DNA of 64,000 nt. Origin: Alphaproteobacteria bacterium (GTDB lineage Bacteria > Pseudomonadota > Alphaproteobacteria > Micavibrionales > Micavibrionaceae). The notes beneath the pieces are model-generated. The model ran no database searches and was not told the origin of the DNA. It saw only the letters and a list, made by a program, of their open reading frames with translations. The stretch covers positions 434,001 to 498,000 of the forward strand of contig JAHDXS010000001.1 in NCBI GenBank assembly GCA_023384135.1. Reading direction: 5' to 3'. Shown here in pieces: positions 1-9,874 of the stretch; position 1 is the stretch's first letter; each line of letters begins with the position of its first letter. Both the position numbers and the translations under genes were made by a program.

Positions 1-822
1 AAGACGGGCAAAATCGGCAGGAGCCATGATCGGACTGCCGATGCGCCCACGGTAAAAACCACCCTGCCCGTTCGGCACAGGCCCGCCCTGCGATGTTCCG
101 ACACCCATCACATGAACCCGCACGCCTCTGTCGGTCAGCGCCCGCAACGCTCTGTATGTCTGGGCCTCTGGATCTTCATAACCCCCGTCGCTTAGAATGA
201 GTACATGCCGCTCGATCTTGGCTTGATCCTGAGAAAGCATGCGCCCCGCCATGTCGAGCGCCTGAACCAGACGGCTGCCCTGCGTATAAACGAGTTCTGT
301 TTTGATTGAAGGCAGAAGGCGCATCAGAGTCTGGCGATCATCGGTCAGCGGCGCGATCATATGCGGAATCTTCGCAAATGCTACAAGCCCGATATTCACA
401 CCCTCGGAGTAATGAAGAACATCCCCAATCTCCTGCCGTGCACGCACAAGGCGGGAGGGCTTGACGTCCGCAACATCCATTGAACGCGATAGATCGAGGA
501 GGATAATCAACTCGCTCGCCGGGCGGTAAACTTTCGTATCTGTATAATCCCAGCGCGGCCCTGCCATCGCCAGAACGGCACACGCCCAGACGATCGACCA
601 CAAAGTCAGAGAATGCAGCGACGAAAACCCGCCCCCCGCCGCGCGGTGATCCTCAAGCAGGTGCGGCAAAAGATGCGCGTCAGCAAACTCCCTCAACTTT
701 TGTCCTTGCCGCGTATTGGCTCTGAACAGACGATACATCCCCCAAAGCAGGGGTATAAGCAAAAGCGCAGGCAGCCACTGCGGCTCGGCGAAATGAAATC
801 CTGCGGCGCCCGAACTAAGCAT
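1..822 (-). CDS. VWA-domain membrane protein, BatB-like (3' end outside window)
   Basis: The reading frame is open from an ATG at 822 to the left edge (274 codons, no stop), so the C-terminus is missing. The N-terminus has a hydrophobic segment (about residues 15-33) and a second one around 72-87. A von Willebrand A domain follows, with the metal-ion-dependent adhesion motif DLSRS (D110, S112, S114) and a later LILSDGG strand. The order two membrane segments then VWA, together with its place after another VWA gene, fits BatB of the Bat operon, which is membrane-bound and thought to bind proteins in the periplasm. The ATG overlaps the end of the upstream VWA gene by 8 bases, so translation is probably coupled. 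The lost C-terminus could carry TPR repeats, as in BatB/BatC fusions, but that cannot be seen. Confidence 0.85.
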   Translation of the reverse strand, partial: MLSSGAAGFHFAEPQWLPALLLIPLLWGMYRLFRANTRQGQKLREFADAHLLPHLLEDHRAAGGGFSSLHSLTLWSIVWACAVLAMAGPRWDYTDTKVYRPASELIILLDLSRSMDVADVKPSRLVRARQEIGDVLHYSEGVNIGLVAFAKIPHMIAPLTDDRQTLMRLLPSIKTELVYTQGSRLVQALDMAGRMLSQDQAKIERHVLILSDGGYEDPEAQTYRALRALTDRGVRVHVMGVGTSQGGPVPNGQGGFYRGRIGSPIMAPADFARL

Positions 823-1825
823 ATCGTCCGCCCCGCTCTCTCGGAATATTCGAGACAAACAGAGGCGTAACAGCCATCAAAAACAGCAGGAAAAACGCGA
901 ACCCCAGCGGATACCGGAAAAGCGGCGTCCGGGTGACATAAGTTCGCGATTCCGCCTTGGTCTTCTCAAGACGGTCGATCTGCTCGTAAACTTTTATGAG
1001 CGCATCCGTGTCGGAAGCAGCAAAAAAGCTGCCGCCCGTTTGTTGTGCAATCGACCTCAGCAGCTTTCCATCAGAAACCGTGCGCGCCATACCAAAGCCA
1101 TAGGGAATCATGCCATCGCGTCCGATCCCGATTGTATAAATCTTGATCCCGTATTGTTTCGCCAGCTTGGCGGCTTGCAGCGGCGGGATCGAACTGGCCG
1201 TGTCCTCACCGTCGGTCAGAAGAATTATAATTCGTGATTTTTCCGGCCTGTCCCTTAGAGCTTTCACAGAAAGGCCAATCGCATCGCCAATCGCCGTTCC
1301 GTCCCCCGCCATCGAGATCACGGTATCGTTCAGCATTTTCACCACGGCCTTATGATCCATAGTTAAAGGCGCGTATTGGTAAGCAAAACTTCCAAACAGA
1401 ACCAAGCCGATCCGGTCTTCTTTTCGGCCTTTCACGAAATCGCCCACCACTTCCCGCGCGATATCAAAACGACTCACCGGAAGCCAGCCTTTCTGAAAGT
1501 CCATCGCCCGCATGGAACCAGATAAGTCAACCGCCAGAATAATATCGTAACCCTCGCTGGGTATATCCTCGATCTTGTTGATAATCTGCGGCTGCATCAA
1601 AGCCACAACCAAACTCAGCCAAAGCAGAGACAAAAGCGAGAGAAGGAAATAGGAGGAAATACTGGCCTTCAGCGTCACGTCCGAAAACGCGCTCATGATG
1701 CGGTTCATATACGCAAACCGCACAGCCGCCTGATCACCCCCGCGCCGCGCTGGCGGCAAAAGATAGCGCACAATGAACGGCAGGAAGACAAGCAGGATCA
1801 TCGAAGGCCAGGCGAAGGTGAACAT
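815..1825 (-). CDS. VWA-domain membrane protein, BatA-like
   Basis: A 336-residue protein with membrane segments near residues 5-23 and 58-77, a VWA domain beginning about residue 94 with an intact MIDAS motif DLSGS (D100, S102, S104) and a downstream LLTDGEDT stretch, and a last membrane helix near 305-328. This is the BatA arrangement: a VWA domain held in the periplasm between membrane anchors, about the usual family length. It lies one base after the DUF4381 gene and overlaps the next VWA gene, inside a MoxR-DUF58-DUF4381-VWA-VWA operon. In related operons the MoxR ATPase is thought to act as a chaperone for the VWA proteins. The family has been linked to stress and aerotolerance; the exact substrate here is unknown. 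Confidence 0.9.
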   Translation of the reverse strand: MFTFAWPSMILLVFLPFIVRYLLPPARRGGDQAAVRFAYMNRIMSAFSDVTLKASISSYFLLSLLSLLWLSLVVALMQPQIINKIEDIPSEGYDIILAVDLSGSMRAMDFQKGWLPVSRFDIAREVVGDFVKGRKEDRIGLVLFGSFAYQYAPLTMDHKAVVKMLNDTVISMAGDGTAIGDAIGLSVKALRDRPEKSRIIILLTDGEDTASSIPPLQAAKLAKQYGIKIYTIGIGRDGMIPYGFGMARTVSDGKLLRSIAQQTGGSFFAASDTDALIKVYEQIDRLEKTKAESRTYVTRTPLFRYPLGFAFFLLFLMAVTPLFVSNIPRERGGRYA

Positions 1826-1826
1826 G

Positions 1827-2312
1827 CTACCTCACCCACCCTTCCACAGCGCGGATCATCCGCTCCAGCGACACACCGCGTAAAACCTGCTCTTCCGGCG
1901 CATAAGGTGACTCAGCGATGAGCGCCCCATCGCGCTCCCAGTCAAACCCGTTCGGATCGTGCCGCGACAGCCAGCGCAGCCAGTCGCGCCCCTCCAGCCC
2001 GGCACAAACAGCCCGCCCGTGTTTGCGGATCGCCAGTTTGCGCAACAGGATGCCAAGCGAGGCCAACTTCTCCTTGTCGGGTCTTTTGGCATCAACCTTA
2101 AGCTCGCTCAGGATTTTCTTTGCCTCGTCACGCCATACCCGCGCATTCCTCCATCGCACGAAAGTGCTCCGCGCAAAATAAAAACCGGAAACAGCAAAAA
2201 TGATAAAAGCCAACAGAAACCACCACCCCGGCGCGATCGGCCACCAGGGAAAGGGATCCAGCCCTCGGATATCCCTAAGCTGCGCCAGCAATTTGGCGGA
2301 TGTGTCCTGCAC
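1827..2312 (-). CDS. DUF4381 family membrane protein
   Basis: About 161 residues from a GTG start at 2312, chosen because GGGAGCGAGGA lies just upstream and the conserved family part begins directly after it (QLRDIRG, then DPFPWWPIAPGWW). An ATG 57 bases further up (2369) is possible but adds a non-conserved extension lying inside the upstream DUF58 gene. One membrane helix follows the tryptophan-rich stretch, then a charged cytoplasmic tail. DUF4381 proteins are found almost only between DUF58 and VWA genes of MoxR operons; no biochemical role is established. The gene overlaps the end of DUF58 and stops one base before the BatA-like start. Confidence 0.82.
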   Translation of the reverse strand: MQDTSAKLLAQLRDIRGLDPFPWWPIAPGWWFLLAFIIFAVSGFYFARSTFVRWRNARVWRDEAKKILSELKVDAKRPDKEKLASLGILLRKLAIRKHGRAVCAGLEGRDWLRWLSRHDPNGFDWERDGALIAESPYAPEEQVLRGVSLERMIRAVEGWVR

Positions 2313-3246
2313 TCCTCGCTCCCGTCTTTCCGATGCGCCGCAAACCGGCAACAAGATCGGCCCGCGCATCGCTGTTGGTGTAAACCTGAATAAACCCGAG
2401 CCCCAGAACCTTAGCGAGATCGTTCAGCATCTCCCGGTTCTCCGTCCATTGCTTCTCGTAAGCCTTCCGGCCACGCATATCCTCCGTATCCACCACGAAC
2501 CGCCCGCCCGCACCACTCCCGGAAAACAGGATCGTCCCCGCTTTGGAAAACGCTGCGTCCGCCGGATCGTTGACGGAAACCAGAACCACATCGCCGCGTT
2601 TATGAAGGCCGGACAGCGCCTTTTTGATGTCCCGTCCCGGGTTCAGAAAATCGCTGATCACGAAAATGAGCGAACCTGGAGGCTCCGCCCTGGAAAGCAG
2701 CATAAGATGCTCGTCCATGCTCACCGCGCGCGGATGATGGTCCGCCGGATCACAGAGCATATGGAACATGCGCCAAAGCGAACGCCGCGAACGACGCGGC
2801 CCGAAAAACCGTTTCCCGTTGGGCACGTTCCCGAAGAACGAAGCGCCCAGCCTGTTCCCCTCCTGCACGGCGATCCACCCGATCAGGGCCGCAAGGCGCG
2901 CCGCCTGAACGGATTTAAACGTGCTCCGAGTACCGAACCGCATGGAATCGTTCCGGTCGATGCAGACGATGACGCTGCGTTCGCGCTCCTCGGAGTAAAG
3001 CTTGATATGAGGCGATCCGGTCCGCGCTGTGACGCGCCAGTCGATATTCCGCACATCGTCCCCGGCCACATACCCGCGCACCTCCTCGAACTCCAGCCCG
3101 CGTCCCCGGAAAGGCGATTTATAATCGCCCGTCAGCGTGGAAACGGCCTTTCGCCGCCGCGCGAGCTTCACCCCCGGCGCCTGCCGCCCCATTTCGACCA
3201 GTTCTTTGAAATCAGGAAACAGCATGGACCGCTCCGCCCTCAGCAA
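2275..3246 (-). CDS. DUF58 domain-containing protein
   Basis: A 323-residue soluble protein with the DUF58 signature NIDWRVTAR (roughly residues 68-76), followed by a VWA-like fold with the degenerate metal-site region IVCIDRNDSM. DUF58 proteins are near-constant partners of MoxR ATPases in Bat-type operons. An ATG seven codons into the frame (3225) is an alternative start. It begins 3 bases after the MoxR stop and overlaps the DUF4381 gene, which supports one transcript. No enzymatic role is established; involvement in assembling the membrane VWA complex is an inference from gene order. Confidence 0.88.
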   Translation of the reverse strand: MLRAERSMLFPDFKELVEMGRQAPGVKLARRRKAVSTLTGDYKSPFRGRGLEFEEVRGYVAGDDVRNIDWRVTARTGSPHIKLYSEERERSVIVCIDRNDSMRFGTRSTFKSVQAARLAALIGWIAVQEGNRLGASFFGNVPNGKRFFGPRRSRRSLWRMFHMLCDPADHHPRAVSMDEHLMLLSRAEPPGSLIFVISDFLNPGRDIKKALSGLHKRGDVVLVSVNDPADAAFSKAGTILFSGSGAGGRFVVDTEDMRGRKAYEKQWTENREMLNDLAKVLGLGFIQVYTNSDARADLVAGLRRIGKTGARSAGHIRQIAGAA

Positions 3247-3249
3247 CCC

Positions 3250-4254
<1,005 letters not shown>

Positions 4255-4434
4255 GGCGAAAACCTCTCCTCTCGGCAAGAAGACTGATATTAGTGCTTTG
4301 GCCAATAAAAGCAAAAAAAATGTTCTGCCCTAAGGACCTGAACCCCTGAAAATAAAGGATTTTCATTTGGTTCAAAGCGGCTTCTGGGTTAATCTTTTTG
4401 GCGTATAAAGATCAAATGTTCATAAGGCAAACTG

Positions 4435-5115
4435 ATGCGCTACCCCACCTCTGACGACCACCACGGCCCCGCAGGCCCCAAACTCAACCCTTGGCTGTCG
4501 ATCTGGCTCCGCCCCCGCGCAACGATCCGCTACATTATGTCCAATAACCCGTCCTATGGATACGGTTTGATTGTTTTTGCCTACGGAGTGGTCAATATGC
4601 TCCAGAGCTTCGAAAGCGGTAAATCCGGCGACAAAATCGACTCTCTTGGCGTAATTCTCGCCGTGTCCTTGATCATCGGGCCCCCGATCGTCTTGTTGGG
4701 CGTTTTTATATCCGGCTGGCTGCTTAAAGTGACGGGCAATTGGCTTCAGGGTAAGGCGAGTCAGATGGATCTGCGTATTGTAAGCCTCTGGTCCTATCTT
4801 CCTTTGACTTTGGCCGGGCTGATGTATTGGCCCCGCTTGTCCGTTTCAGGGCACAGCCTTTTCACCACAGAATTTCAGGATCTAGATGTCTCCCAGCTGT
4901 CGGGCAATGTTGCAACGATTGAATACATGAATCTGGGGGTAACAATTTTCGCGGCGATCTGGACCATTGTTCTGGCCAGTCATATGGTCGCAGAGGTCCA
5001 AGGCTTTCGATCGAGCTGGCGCGGATTTTTTAATTTGCTGCTACCTGTGATGATTCTGCTGGTGATCATCCTCGCGCTGGCGATGATGATCGTCTCTGTG
5101 AGAGGCGGCGTCTGA
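4435..5115 (+). CDS. Yip1-like multi-pass membrane protein
   Basis: A 226-residue integral membrane protein. After a hydrophilic start with NPWLSIWLRPRATIRYI, which resembles the entry of Yip1-family domains, there are about five hydrophobic segments (approximately residues 45-60, 72-96, 117-132, 165-183 and 200-222). Yip1-like proteins are common in alphaproteobacteria; their bacterial function is not known. It stands alone on the plus strand, divergent from the MoxR operon and convergent with an unknown gene that ends 6 bases further on. I see no catalytic motif. Confidence 0.75.
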   Translation: MRYPTSDDHHGPAGPKLNPWLSIWLRPRATIRYIMSNNPSYGYGLIVFAYGVVNMLQSFESGKSGDKIDSLGVILAVSLIIGPPIVLLGVFISGWLLKVTGNWLQGKASQMDLRIVSLWSYLPLTLAGLMYWPRLSVSGHSLFTTEFQDLDVSQLSGNVATIEYMNLGVTIFAAIWTIVLASHMVAEVQGFRSSWRGFFNLLLPVMILLVIILALAMMIVSVRGGV

Positions 5116-5121
5116 AACAGA

Positions 5122-5937
5122 CTACTCCTTCAAAAACCCTGAATTGACAGAATACACGATCGCGCGGCAAAACAGCGTATAAAGATCATCAGAAAGCTTC
5201 TCGTAAGCGTCGTGGTCTTTCCCGTCATCAAGCCGCACATCGTTCCAGCTGCCCTTGCCGCCGAACACCCACGCGGCCTGGATTGCCCCCAGCGCACGTT
5301 GCGCCTTAAGGCTGAAATGCGCGGGATAGAGAATATCGGGGTGCGGAACGCCCTCCAACGGCGCCTTGGCCTCCTCGGCGATCTTGCCGCCGTTTTCGAA
5401 CGCCACTGCGAATTTCTCCTGCCCGTGCGCACGCGCGAACGCCGCCGCCTCCTTCAGGCTTTTCTCAAGCCGGGAATTAATCTCCTCAAGCGAGCTGTGA
5501 AAATCAATCGGGCGCACGCTCTCGTTGGCCGAAACACGCCTGTAAACGACCGACGAGGGGCTCTCCCACCGCGCCTCCCAGTAATCCGACGCCACGACCT
5601 TCACGACCTCGATAAACCAGCGCCCGCCCTGCCCGAGGCTGGAGGCGATCCGGTCCGACATTTCAGGGTTGCTCGACGGACGGTAATGCAGCCGGAGCGT
5701 CCGCCCCTGCCCCTCCGCGATCCGCTTGACCCACGCCACAGGGTCCGGCGCATAATCCATATCGCCGCTTTTCGCGGTTTTCGGATCGGCATCTGCGAAC
5801 CGAACCTCCTTGCAACCCTTGAAAACCGAGTTCCCGGGGTAAAAATTCTCTTTTTTAAGATCCAGTCCCCGGCGAAGGGCGGAATTTCCCCAATTTGTAA
5901 GGGCAACGGTCTGGGCAACGGAAGTCAGCATAGGCAC
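5122..5937 (-). CDS. Hypothetical protein, 271 residues
   Basis: I do not recognise this protein. It has no membrane segment or signal peptide, about average charge, and a middle part (roughly residues 135-185) rich in Glu, Lys and Ala that should be helical. Short aromatic stretches such as WFIEVVKVV and YWEARWESP suggest a compact beta-containing domain before it. The C-terminus contains a helical segment around AQRALGAIQAAWVFGGKGSWND. It is a monocistronic minus-strand gene between the Yip1-like gene and a YiiX-like hydrolase. The codon-phase bias is clear over the whole length, so it is a real gene. Confidence 0.7.
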   Translation of the reverse strand: MPMLTSVAQTVALTNWGNSALRRGLDLKKENFYPGNSVFKGCKEVRFADADPKTAKSGDMDYAPDPVAWVKRIAEGQGRTLRLHYRPSSNPEMSDRIASSLGQGGRWFIEVVKVVASDYWEARWESPSSVVYRRVSANESVRPIDFHSSLEEINSRLEKSLKEAAAFARAHGQEKFAVAFENGGKIAEEAKAPLEGVPHPDILYPAHFSLKAQRALGAIQAAWVFGGKGSWNDVRLDDGKDHDAYEKLSDDLYTLFCRAIVYSVNSGFLKE

Positions 5938-6026
5938 GATCCAAGTCTTTGAATATCAACACAGAGCGGCATTATACCCCGCAAGCCCGAAAATGGCAGC
6001 ATGTGTTTTAACGGGTCGAAAGAATT

Positions 6027-6710
6027 TTAGTAATTGGAATAAACGGGCTCCAGCCTTGAATCCTCGGAAATACTGACCGGCGTGATAAGCTCCTCCTCAT
6101 AAAGGATCGGCAGACACTGCTCGAGGCTACCAACCTCGGCCTTCTGGCAGGGCGGATACCCCTCCCAGCGTTCCGCGATCAGGGCCTTAACGGCGCGGTT
6201 ATCAAGGTTCAAATCTTTGATTTTCTGAACTTTGCCCAAATCTTCGGAAAGCCCCTCCTTGAAGGCGTAATAAACCAGCTCGCTACAATAAATTCGGTCC
6301 TTGCCGAACGTGAAATACGGGTCGTAGGGCAAGCCCATATACGCCTCGGCGGCGTTAAGAACCTTCCCGGCATCTTCATTGGTCAGATTCTTAAAACGCA
6401 TGACGCTCAGCCGTCCGCCCAACCCTTCAGCGATCCAGTCTGCAAGCGAAATTTCCCGCACAGGCCCGACCGCCTCAACGACATACGGCATGCCATCGCG
6501 ATGCTTGATCATCCCCATATGCGTGTAAAGACTGCCCGAAGCCATCCAGATCGCCGTGCTTTGCGTACTTCGGCTGGAATGAAACACGACATCGCCGTCT
6601 TTAAGTTCAGGCAGCGCCGCAACGCTGGCCGCCGTGGCCCACAAATAACCGGACCCCAGAACAAGAACGGAAACTAAAACGACAAAAAACCCAAAAAAGA
6701 GCCTCTTCAT
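6027..6710 (-). CDS. YiiX/YebB-like permuted NlpC/P60 cysteine hydrolase
   Basis: A 227-residue protein with an N-terminal membrane or signal segment (about residues 4-26) and then a domain of the permuted NlpC/P60 type. The visible signature is DGDVVFHSSRS, then the histidine motif THMGM, and later YCSELVYYAF with the predicted nucleophilic cysteine. The order His before Cys is that of the permuted YiiX group. Such proteins are thought to cleave amide or ester bonds in cell-envelope substrates. Its ATG directly abuts the queF stop, so it is probably transcribed with the queuosine operon even though no pathway link is known. Confidence 0.82.
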   Translation of the reverse strand: MKRLFFGFFVVLVSVLVLGSGYLWATAASVAALPELKDGDVVFHSSRSTQSTAIWMASGSLYTHMGMIKHRDGMPYVVEAVGPVREISLADWIAEGLGGRLSVMRFKNLTNEDAGKVLNAAEAYMGLPYDPYFTFGKDRIYCSELVYYAFKEGLSEDLGKVQKIKDLNLDNRAVKALIAERWEGYPPCQKAEVGSLEQCLPILYEEELITPVSISEDSRLEPVYSNY

Positions 6711-7196
6711 CTACCCCCTCCCGCGGTAAGGCGGAACGCCCTGATCAGGCACCCAGACGGATTTTGGAGCGGGCCCAGTCTGATAGAAGACATCGATCGG
6801 TATCCCCCCGCGCGGATACCAGTAACCGCCGATCCGCAACCACACAGGCCTGATCTCCTTCACCAGCCGCTTGGCAATCCCGACCGTGCAATCCTCATGG
6901 AACGCGCCGTGATTGCGGAACGACCCGAGGAAAAGCTTCAAAGACTTGCTTTCGACCAGCCACTTGCCCGGCACATAGTCGATCATCAGATGTGCAAAAT
7001 CCGGCGCGCCCGTGATGGGGCAGATAGAGGTGAACTCCGGCGCTGTAAAACGCACAAGGTAATCCGTTCCCTCATGCGGGTTCGGCACACGCTCAATGAC
7101 GGCCGACTCCGGCGAGGCCGGAAGCTCCGACTTGCCGCCCAACTGCGTCAGGTTTTCATAAATGTCCTTGCTGCTCTTTTTCTTACTCATGCTCAT
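6711..7196 (-). CDS. queF: 7-cyano-7-deazaguanine (preQ0) reductase QueF
   Basis: NADPH-dependent reduction of the nitrile preQ0 to the amine preQ1, the last step before insertion of the queuosine precursor into tRNA. At 161 residues it is the short, unimodular type. The active-site region [14 protein letters not shown] carries the cysteine that forms the thioimide, and the family motif [16 protein letters not shown] follows, then FHEDC. The start may be ATG 7196 or the ATG two codons on (7190); the G-rich stretch upstream is better spaced for 7190. It begins 7 bases after queE ends. Confidence 0.95.
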   Translation of the reverse strand: MSMSKKKSSKDIYENLTQLGGKSELPASPESAVIERVPNPHEGTDYLVRFTAPEFTSICPITGAPDFAHLMIDYVPGKWLVESKSLKLFLGSFRNHGAFHEDCTVGIAKRLVKEIRPVWLRIGGYWYPRGGIPIDVFYQTGPAPKSVWVPDQGVPPYRGRG

Positions 7197-7203
7197 GCGC
7201 CCC

Positions 7204-7947
7204 CTAGACGCCGCGTTTGTTGCCCCAGATCATAACATGAAGCTGCGGCAAAACCCGCGCCTCATACCACTTGTCCTCAGCCGCCCGCTCGATCAGCCAC
7301 AGCAGGCGTTGATTCAACCCCTCGAAATCCGGCGCCCCGCGCCCCTCGATGTCGGGCGGCGTATGGTTGCCGGGCTGAAGGTAAACCGGCAAGTGCGGAT
7401 AACGCGCCGCCGACTCCCGCGCATAGGCATAATCCGCCTCGTCGAACACCACGATCTTAAGCGCCGTATCGGGCTTACAGCCAGCCGCCGTAAGACACGC
7501 ATCGAACTTCGCCCAGTCCGTCTCCATCCCGCTGGAGGGCGCCTTGGGGCTGAGCGTCAACACGTCCAGATCGGCAAACCAATCCTGCGCGATGCTCCCC
7601 TGCGTCTCCAGCGCGAAACGGTAGCCCTTGGCCTGACCCAAGGTGATCAGGCCGCCCAGCGGCTGGATGGCCGGGTTCCCGCCCGAAAGCGAAACCATGA
7701 TCGGCTGTGCGCCCGATAACGCCTCAACCTGCGCAAAAACCTCGTCCGCCCGCATGGGAACCCACGTATCGCGGTATCGGCTGTCTACTGCATGAAGCGT
7801 ATCGCACCACGAACAGCGGTAATCGCATCCGCCCGTCCGCACGAATACCGTCGGCTGCCCGATCAAGGCGCCCTCACCCTGAATCGTCGGCCCGAAAATC
7901 TCGCTGATGCGGATTGTCTCACCTGTATCCAAGTCTTTCGCCGTCAT
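7204..7947 (-). CDS. queE: 7-carboxy-7-deazaguanine synthase QueE
   Basis: Radical SAM enzyme that rearranges 6-carboxytetrahydropterin to 7-carboxy-7-deazaguanine. The CxxxCxxC iron-sulfur cluster motif is visible as CDYRCSWC after the family signature [15 protein letters not shown], and SLSGGNPA follows as the SAM-binding strand. The start at 7947 makes an ATGA overlap with the queD stop, which fits translational coupling; a longer frame up to 8025 would run inside queD. The enzyme has 247 residues, a normal length. It is the third gene of queC-queD-queE-queF. Confidence 0.95.
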   Translation of the reverse strand: MTAKDLDTGETIRISEIFGPTIQGEGALIGQPTVFVRTGGCDYRCSWCDTLHAVDSRYRDTWVPMRADEVFAQVEALSGAQPIMVSLSGGNPAIQPLGGLITLGQAKGYRFALETQGSIAQDWFADLDVLTLSPKAPSSGMETDWAKFDACLTAAGCKPDTALKIVVFDEADYAYARESAARYPHLPVYLQPGNHTPPDIEGRGAPDFEGLNQRLLWLIERAAEDKWYEARVLPQLHVMIWGNKRGV

Positions 7948-8303
7948 GGCCGGTATTCCGCCACCGTGCGCGGCGTTTCCTTGACCCGCACGGCCGTCAC
8001 TTCCGGCCACTTGGCCTTGCACCATTCGTAAAGATGCCGCGCAATCTGCTCCGCCGTGACGTGATCGTCGCCCAAAACGTCGTTCAGGTTCCGGTGATCC
8101 AGCTCGGAATCGATATAGACCTTAAGCGCATCCAGTTCCCGGTAATCCCGCACGAACCCATATTGGTTCAGCGTCGGTGAACACAGCTCCACCTCGACCA
8201 CATAATTATGCCCGTGAACGCGGGCGCACGGATGATCCGGAGGCAACTGGTGCAACTGGTGCGCGGCGGAAAAATGGTAATCCTTGACAATCCTGTACAT
8301 CAC
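7944..8303 (-). CDS. queD: 6-carboxytetrahydropterin synthase QueD
   Basis: Converts 7,8-dihydroneopterin triphosphate to 6-carboxy-5,6,7,8-tetrahydropterin. The 119-residue protein shows the zinc-binding histidines (H in FSAAHQL and the HGHNY motif), the preceding Cys of CARVHGH used in catalysis, and LDHRNLNDV with the catalytic Asp-His pair. Its start overlaps the queC stop by 4 bases and its stop overlaps the queE start in the same way. There is no folE gene in the window, so dihydroneopterin triphosphate must come from elsewhere. Confidence 0.95.
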   Translation of the reverse strand: MMYRIVKDYHFSAAHQLHQLPPDHPCARVHGHNYVVEVELCSPTLNQYGFVRDYRELDALKVYIDSELDHRNLNDVLGDDHVTAEQIARHLYEWCKAKWPEVTAVRVKETPRTVAEYRP

Positions 8304-9010
8304 GCATTCCCCCTCATCTTAGCCTTGGCAACCGTTTCAATCCAATAATCCGGGTCGGCATAAACGGTCGGATCGTTCACACCGGCAAGATCGAACGCCT
8401 CGCGCCGCTCCACGCACGTGCCGCATCGCCCGCAATGAACCTCCCCGCCCTTGTAGCACGACCACGTATTGGCGAAATCGACACCCAGCCGTGCCCCCTC
8501 TGCCACGATATCGGCCTTGGTCTTTTCAAGAAAGGGGGTAAACAGACTAATACTCGAATACCCCTCTAGGGCGAAATTCTGCATTGTCTCGAACGCTTTA
8601 ATAAAGTCGGGGCGGCAATCGGGATAGATGAAATGATCGCCGCCATGCACGGCAGCGGCCACGCGGTCGGCCCCCTGCGCACTGGCCACGCCGTAGGCGA
8701 TCGCCAGCATAATAGCGTTCCGGTTAGGAACAACCGTTACTTTCATATTCTCTTCGGCGTAATGCCCGTCCGGCACGTCCAGATTATCGGTCAGCGCCGA
8801 ACCGGACAGCATCTTGCCGACGTTTGAAATATCGAGGATATGGTGGGGAACGCCTAAAGCTTTGGCCGCGATGGCCGCATAGCCAAGCTCGCGCTTGTGC
8901 CGCTGCCCGTAATCGAAGGAGATAAGCCCGATCAATTTGGATTCCTTGGCCGCTTTATACGCCAAGGTAACGGAATCCAACCCGCCGGAGCAGATAACAA
9001 TGGTCTTCAT
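8300..9010 (-). CDS. queC: 7-cyano-7-deazaguanine synthase QueC
   Basis: ATP-dependent conversion of 7-carboxy-7-deazaguanine to preQ0. The PP-loop motif SGGLDS is at the very N-terminus. The zinc-binding cysteine cluster near the C-terminus is intact (SCYKGG, then CGRCGTC), and DYGQRHKRE matches the family. The protein has 236 residues, the expected length. It is the first gene of the operon; a plausible sigma-70 promoter lies 65-95 bases upstream. I found no preQ1 riboswitch in the leader. Confidence 0.95.
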   Translation of the reverse strand: MKTIVICSGGLDSVTLAYKAAKESKLIGLISFDYGQRHKRELGYAAIAAKALGVPHHILDISNVGKMLSGSALTDNLDVPDGHYAEENMKVTVVPNRNAIMLAIAYGVASAQGADRVAAAVHGGDHFIYPDCRPDFIKAFETMQNFALEGYSSISLFTPFLEKTKADIVAEGARLGVDFANTWSCYKGGEVHCGRCGTCVERREAFDLAGVNDPTVYADPDYWIETVAKAKMRGNA

Positions 9011-9074
9011 ACTCTAAATCCTTGTTTTGTTGGCCGGGTAGGCTGCGACCGGCGCCTGTCATTCAGGCAGGCAG

Positions 9075-9103
9075 GTTATAGCAGAACCGCAAAAAAACGC
9101 AAA
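9075..9103 (-). promoter_or_regulatory. Predicted sigma-70 promoter of the queCDEF operon
   Basis: Reading leftward, the minus strand has TTTGCG at 9103-9098, a 17-base spacer with a run of seven T, and TATAAC at 9080-9075. This is 65 bases upstream of the queC start. The prediction rests on sequence only. Confidence 0.5.
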
Positions 9104-9202
9104 GTTTTTGCTGATGCCCCAAAGCCTTGACTAAAATCATGGACTCATCAGCCAGCCTTCAATAACATCCAGAAAATATTAATTCTCACAAGGATTTAGG
9201 GC

Positions 9203-9559
9203 GTGCTTAAGAAAATCAGACTCGAACTGGCCCGCACCCAGCAATTCCCGCAGGGATCGCCGGATTGCGGCTATGAAATTGTGGCCCCTCTGGACGGCAA
9301 GGGCCATCTCGATACCGCAGGCTGGAAAGCCAATAAGGACAAATGCACGGTCCGCCGCTTTTGGCGCAACGAAGACGACCAGACAGGCCGCCTCGTTCAC
9401 CATAAGGGCAACCATTGGGCGATCGAATATGAAAATGATGCGCTCGATGAAGAGCCAATCTTCCGTTTCGACCGGCACATCTTTACCGAGGGCGAGTACA
9501 TCTCGATCACTGAGCACGACGAAACGGAAATGCCCTTCAAAATTGTCTCTGTAAAATAA
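9203..9559 (+). CDS. Conserved hypothetical protein of alphaproteobacterial type
   Basis: A 118-residue soluble protein. I recognise the pattern from many alphaproteobacterial genomes: ELARTQQFPQGS near the N-terminus, GYEIVAPLDGKGHLD, then a WRN-type aromatic core (VRRFWRNE, HHKGNHWAIEYEND) and GEYISITEHD near the end. No function has been assigned to this family as far as I know. It is followed 21 bases later by a YdcH/DUF465 gene and both probably form one transcript, divergent from queC. Confidence 0.8.
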   Translation: MLKKIRLELARTQQFPQGSPDCGYEIVAPLDGKGHLDTAGWKANKDKCTVRRFWRNEDDQTGRLVHHKGNHWAIEYENDALDEEPIFRFDRHIFTEGEYISITEHDETEMPFKIVSVK

Positions 9560-9580
9560 CCCCGCAAAGGAACATATCGA

Positions 9581-9826
9581 ATGCTGACCGAATCCCATAG
9601 CTTGGCCGACGAACTCCCCGATCATAAACTGGCGATCCATAGCCTGAAGGCCGAAAACAATCATTTTGCCCGCCTGTTCGATGAATATGAGCGCCTTAAT
9701 AAGGAAATCCTGCGCATCGAAAAGGGTGCAGAGGCCGCCAGCGACGAACGCCTTGAAAACCTCAAGAAACAACGTCTCGCCGCAAAAGATGAAATGATGA
9801 AGATGATCGAAGGTTTTGAAACCTGA
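9581..9826 (+). CDS. YdcH/DUF465 family small helical protein
   Basis: 81 residues, almost entirely alpha-helical and charged, with the family-like LKAENNHFARLFDEYERLNKEI core followed by a second helix ending in DEMMKMIEGF. DUF465 proteins are short helical hairpins common in proteobacteria; their role is unknown. An inverted repeat begins at its last codons and reaches the start of the next gene. Confidence 0.85.
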   Translation: MLTESHSLADELPDHKLAIHSLKAENNHFARLFDEYERLNKEILRIEKGAEAASDERLENLKKQRLAAKDEMMKMIEGFET

Positions 9827-9874
9827 TCGCCCAGCACCGCTTGCCTGAAAGCCCCGCATGGGCGACAATCAGGT
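9821..9874 (+). promoter_or_regulatory. Inverted repeat covering the start of the sulfotransferase-like gene
   Basis: The left arm ACCTGATCGCCC (9821-9832) can pair with GGGCGACAATCAGGT (9860-9874), leaving a three-base bulge and a loop of 27 bases. The right arm ends directly before the ATG at 9875, so the hairpin would cover any ribosome-binding site. No run of T follows, so it does not look like a terminator. It could reduce translation of the sulfotransferase-like gene. Confidence 0.45.

Noticed and set aside
9011-9202. preQ1 riboswitch upstream of queC
   Set aside because: I looked for the short H-type pseudoknot with its A-rich tail in the queC leader and found no match; only a promoter is visible.
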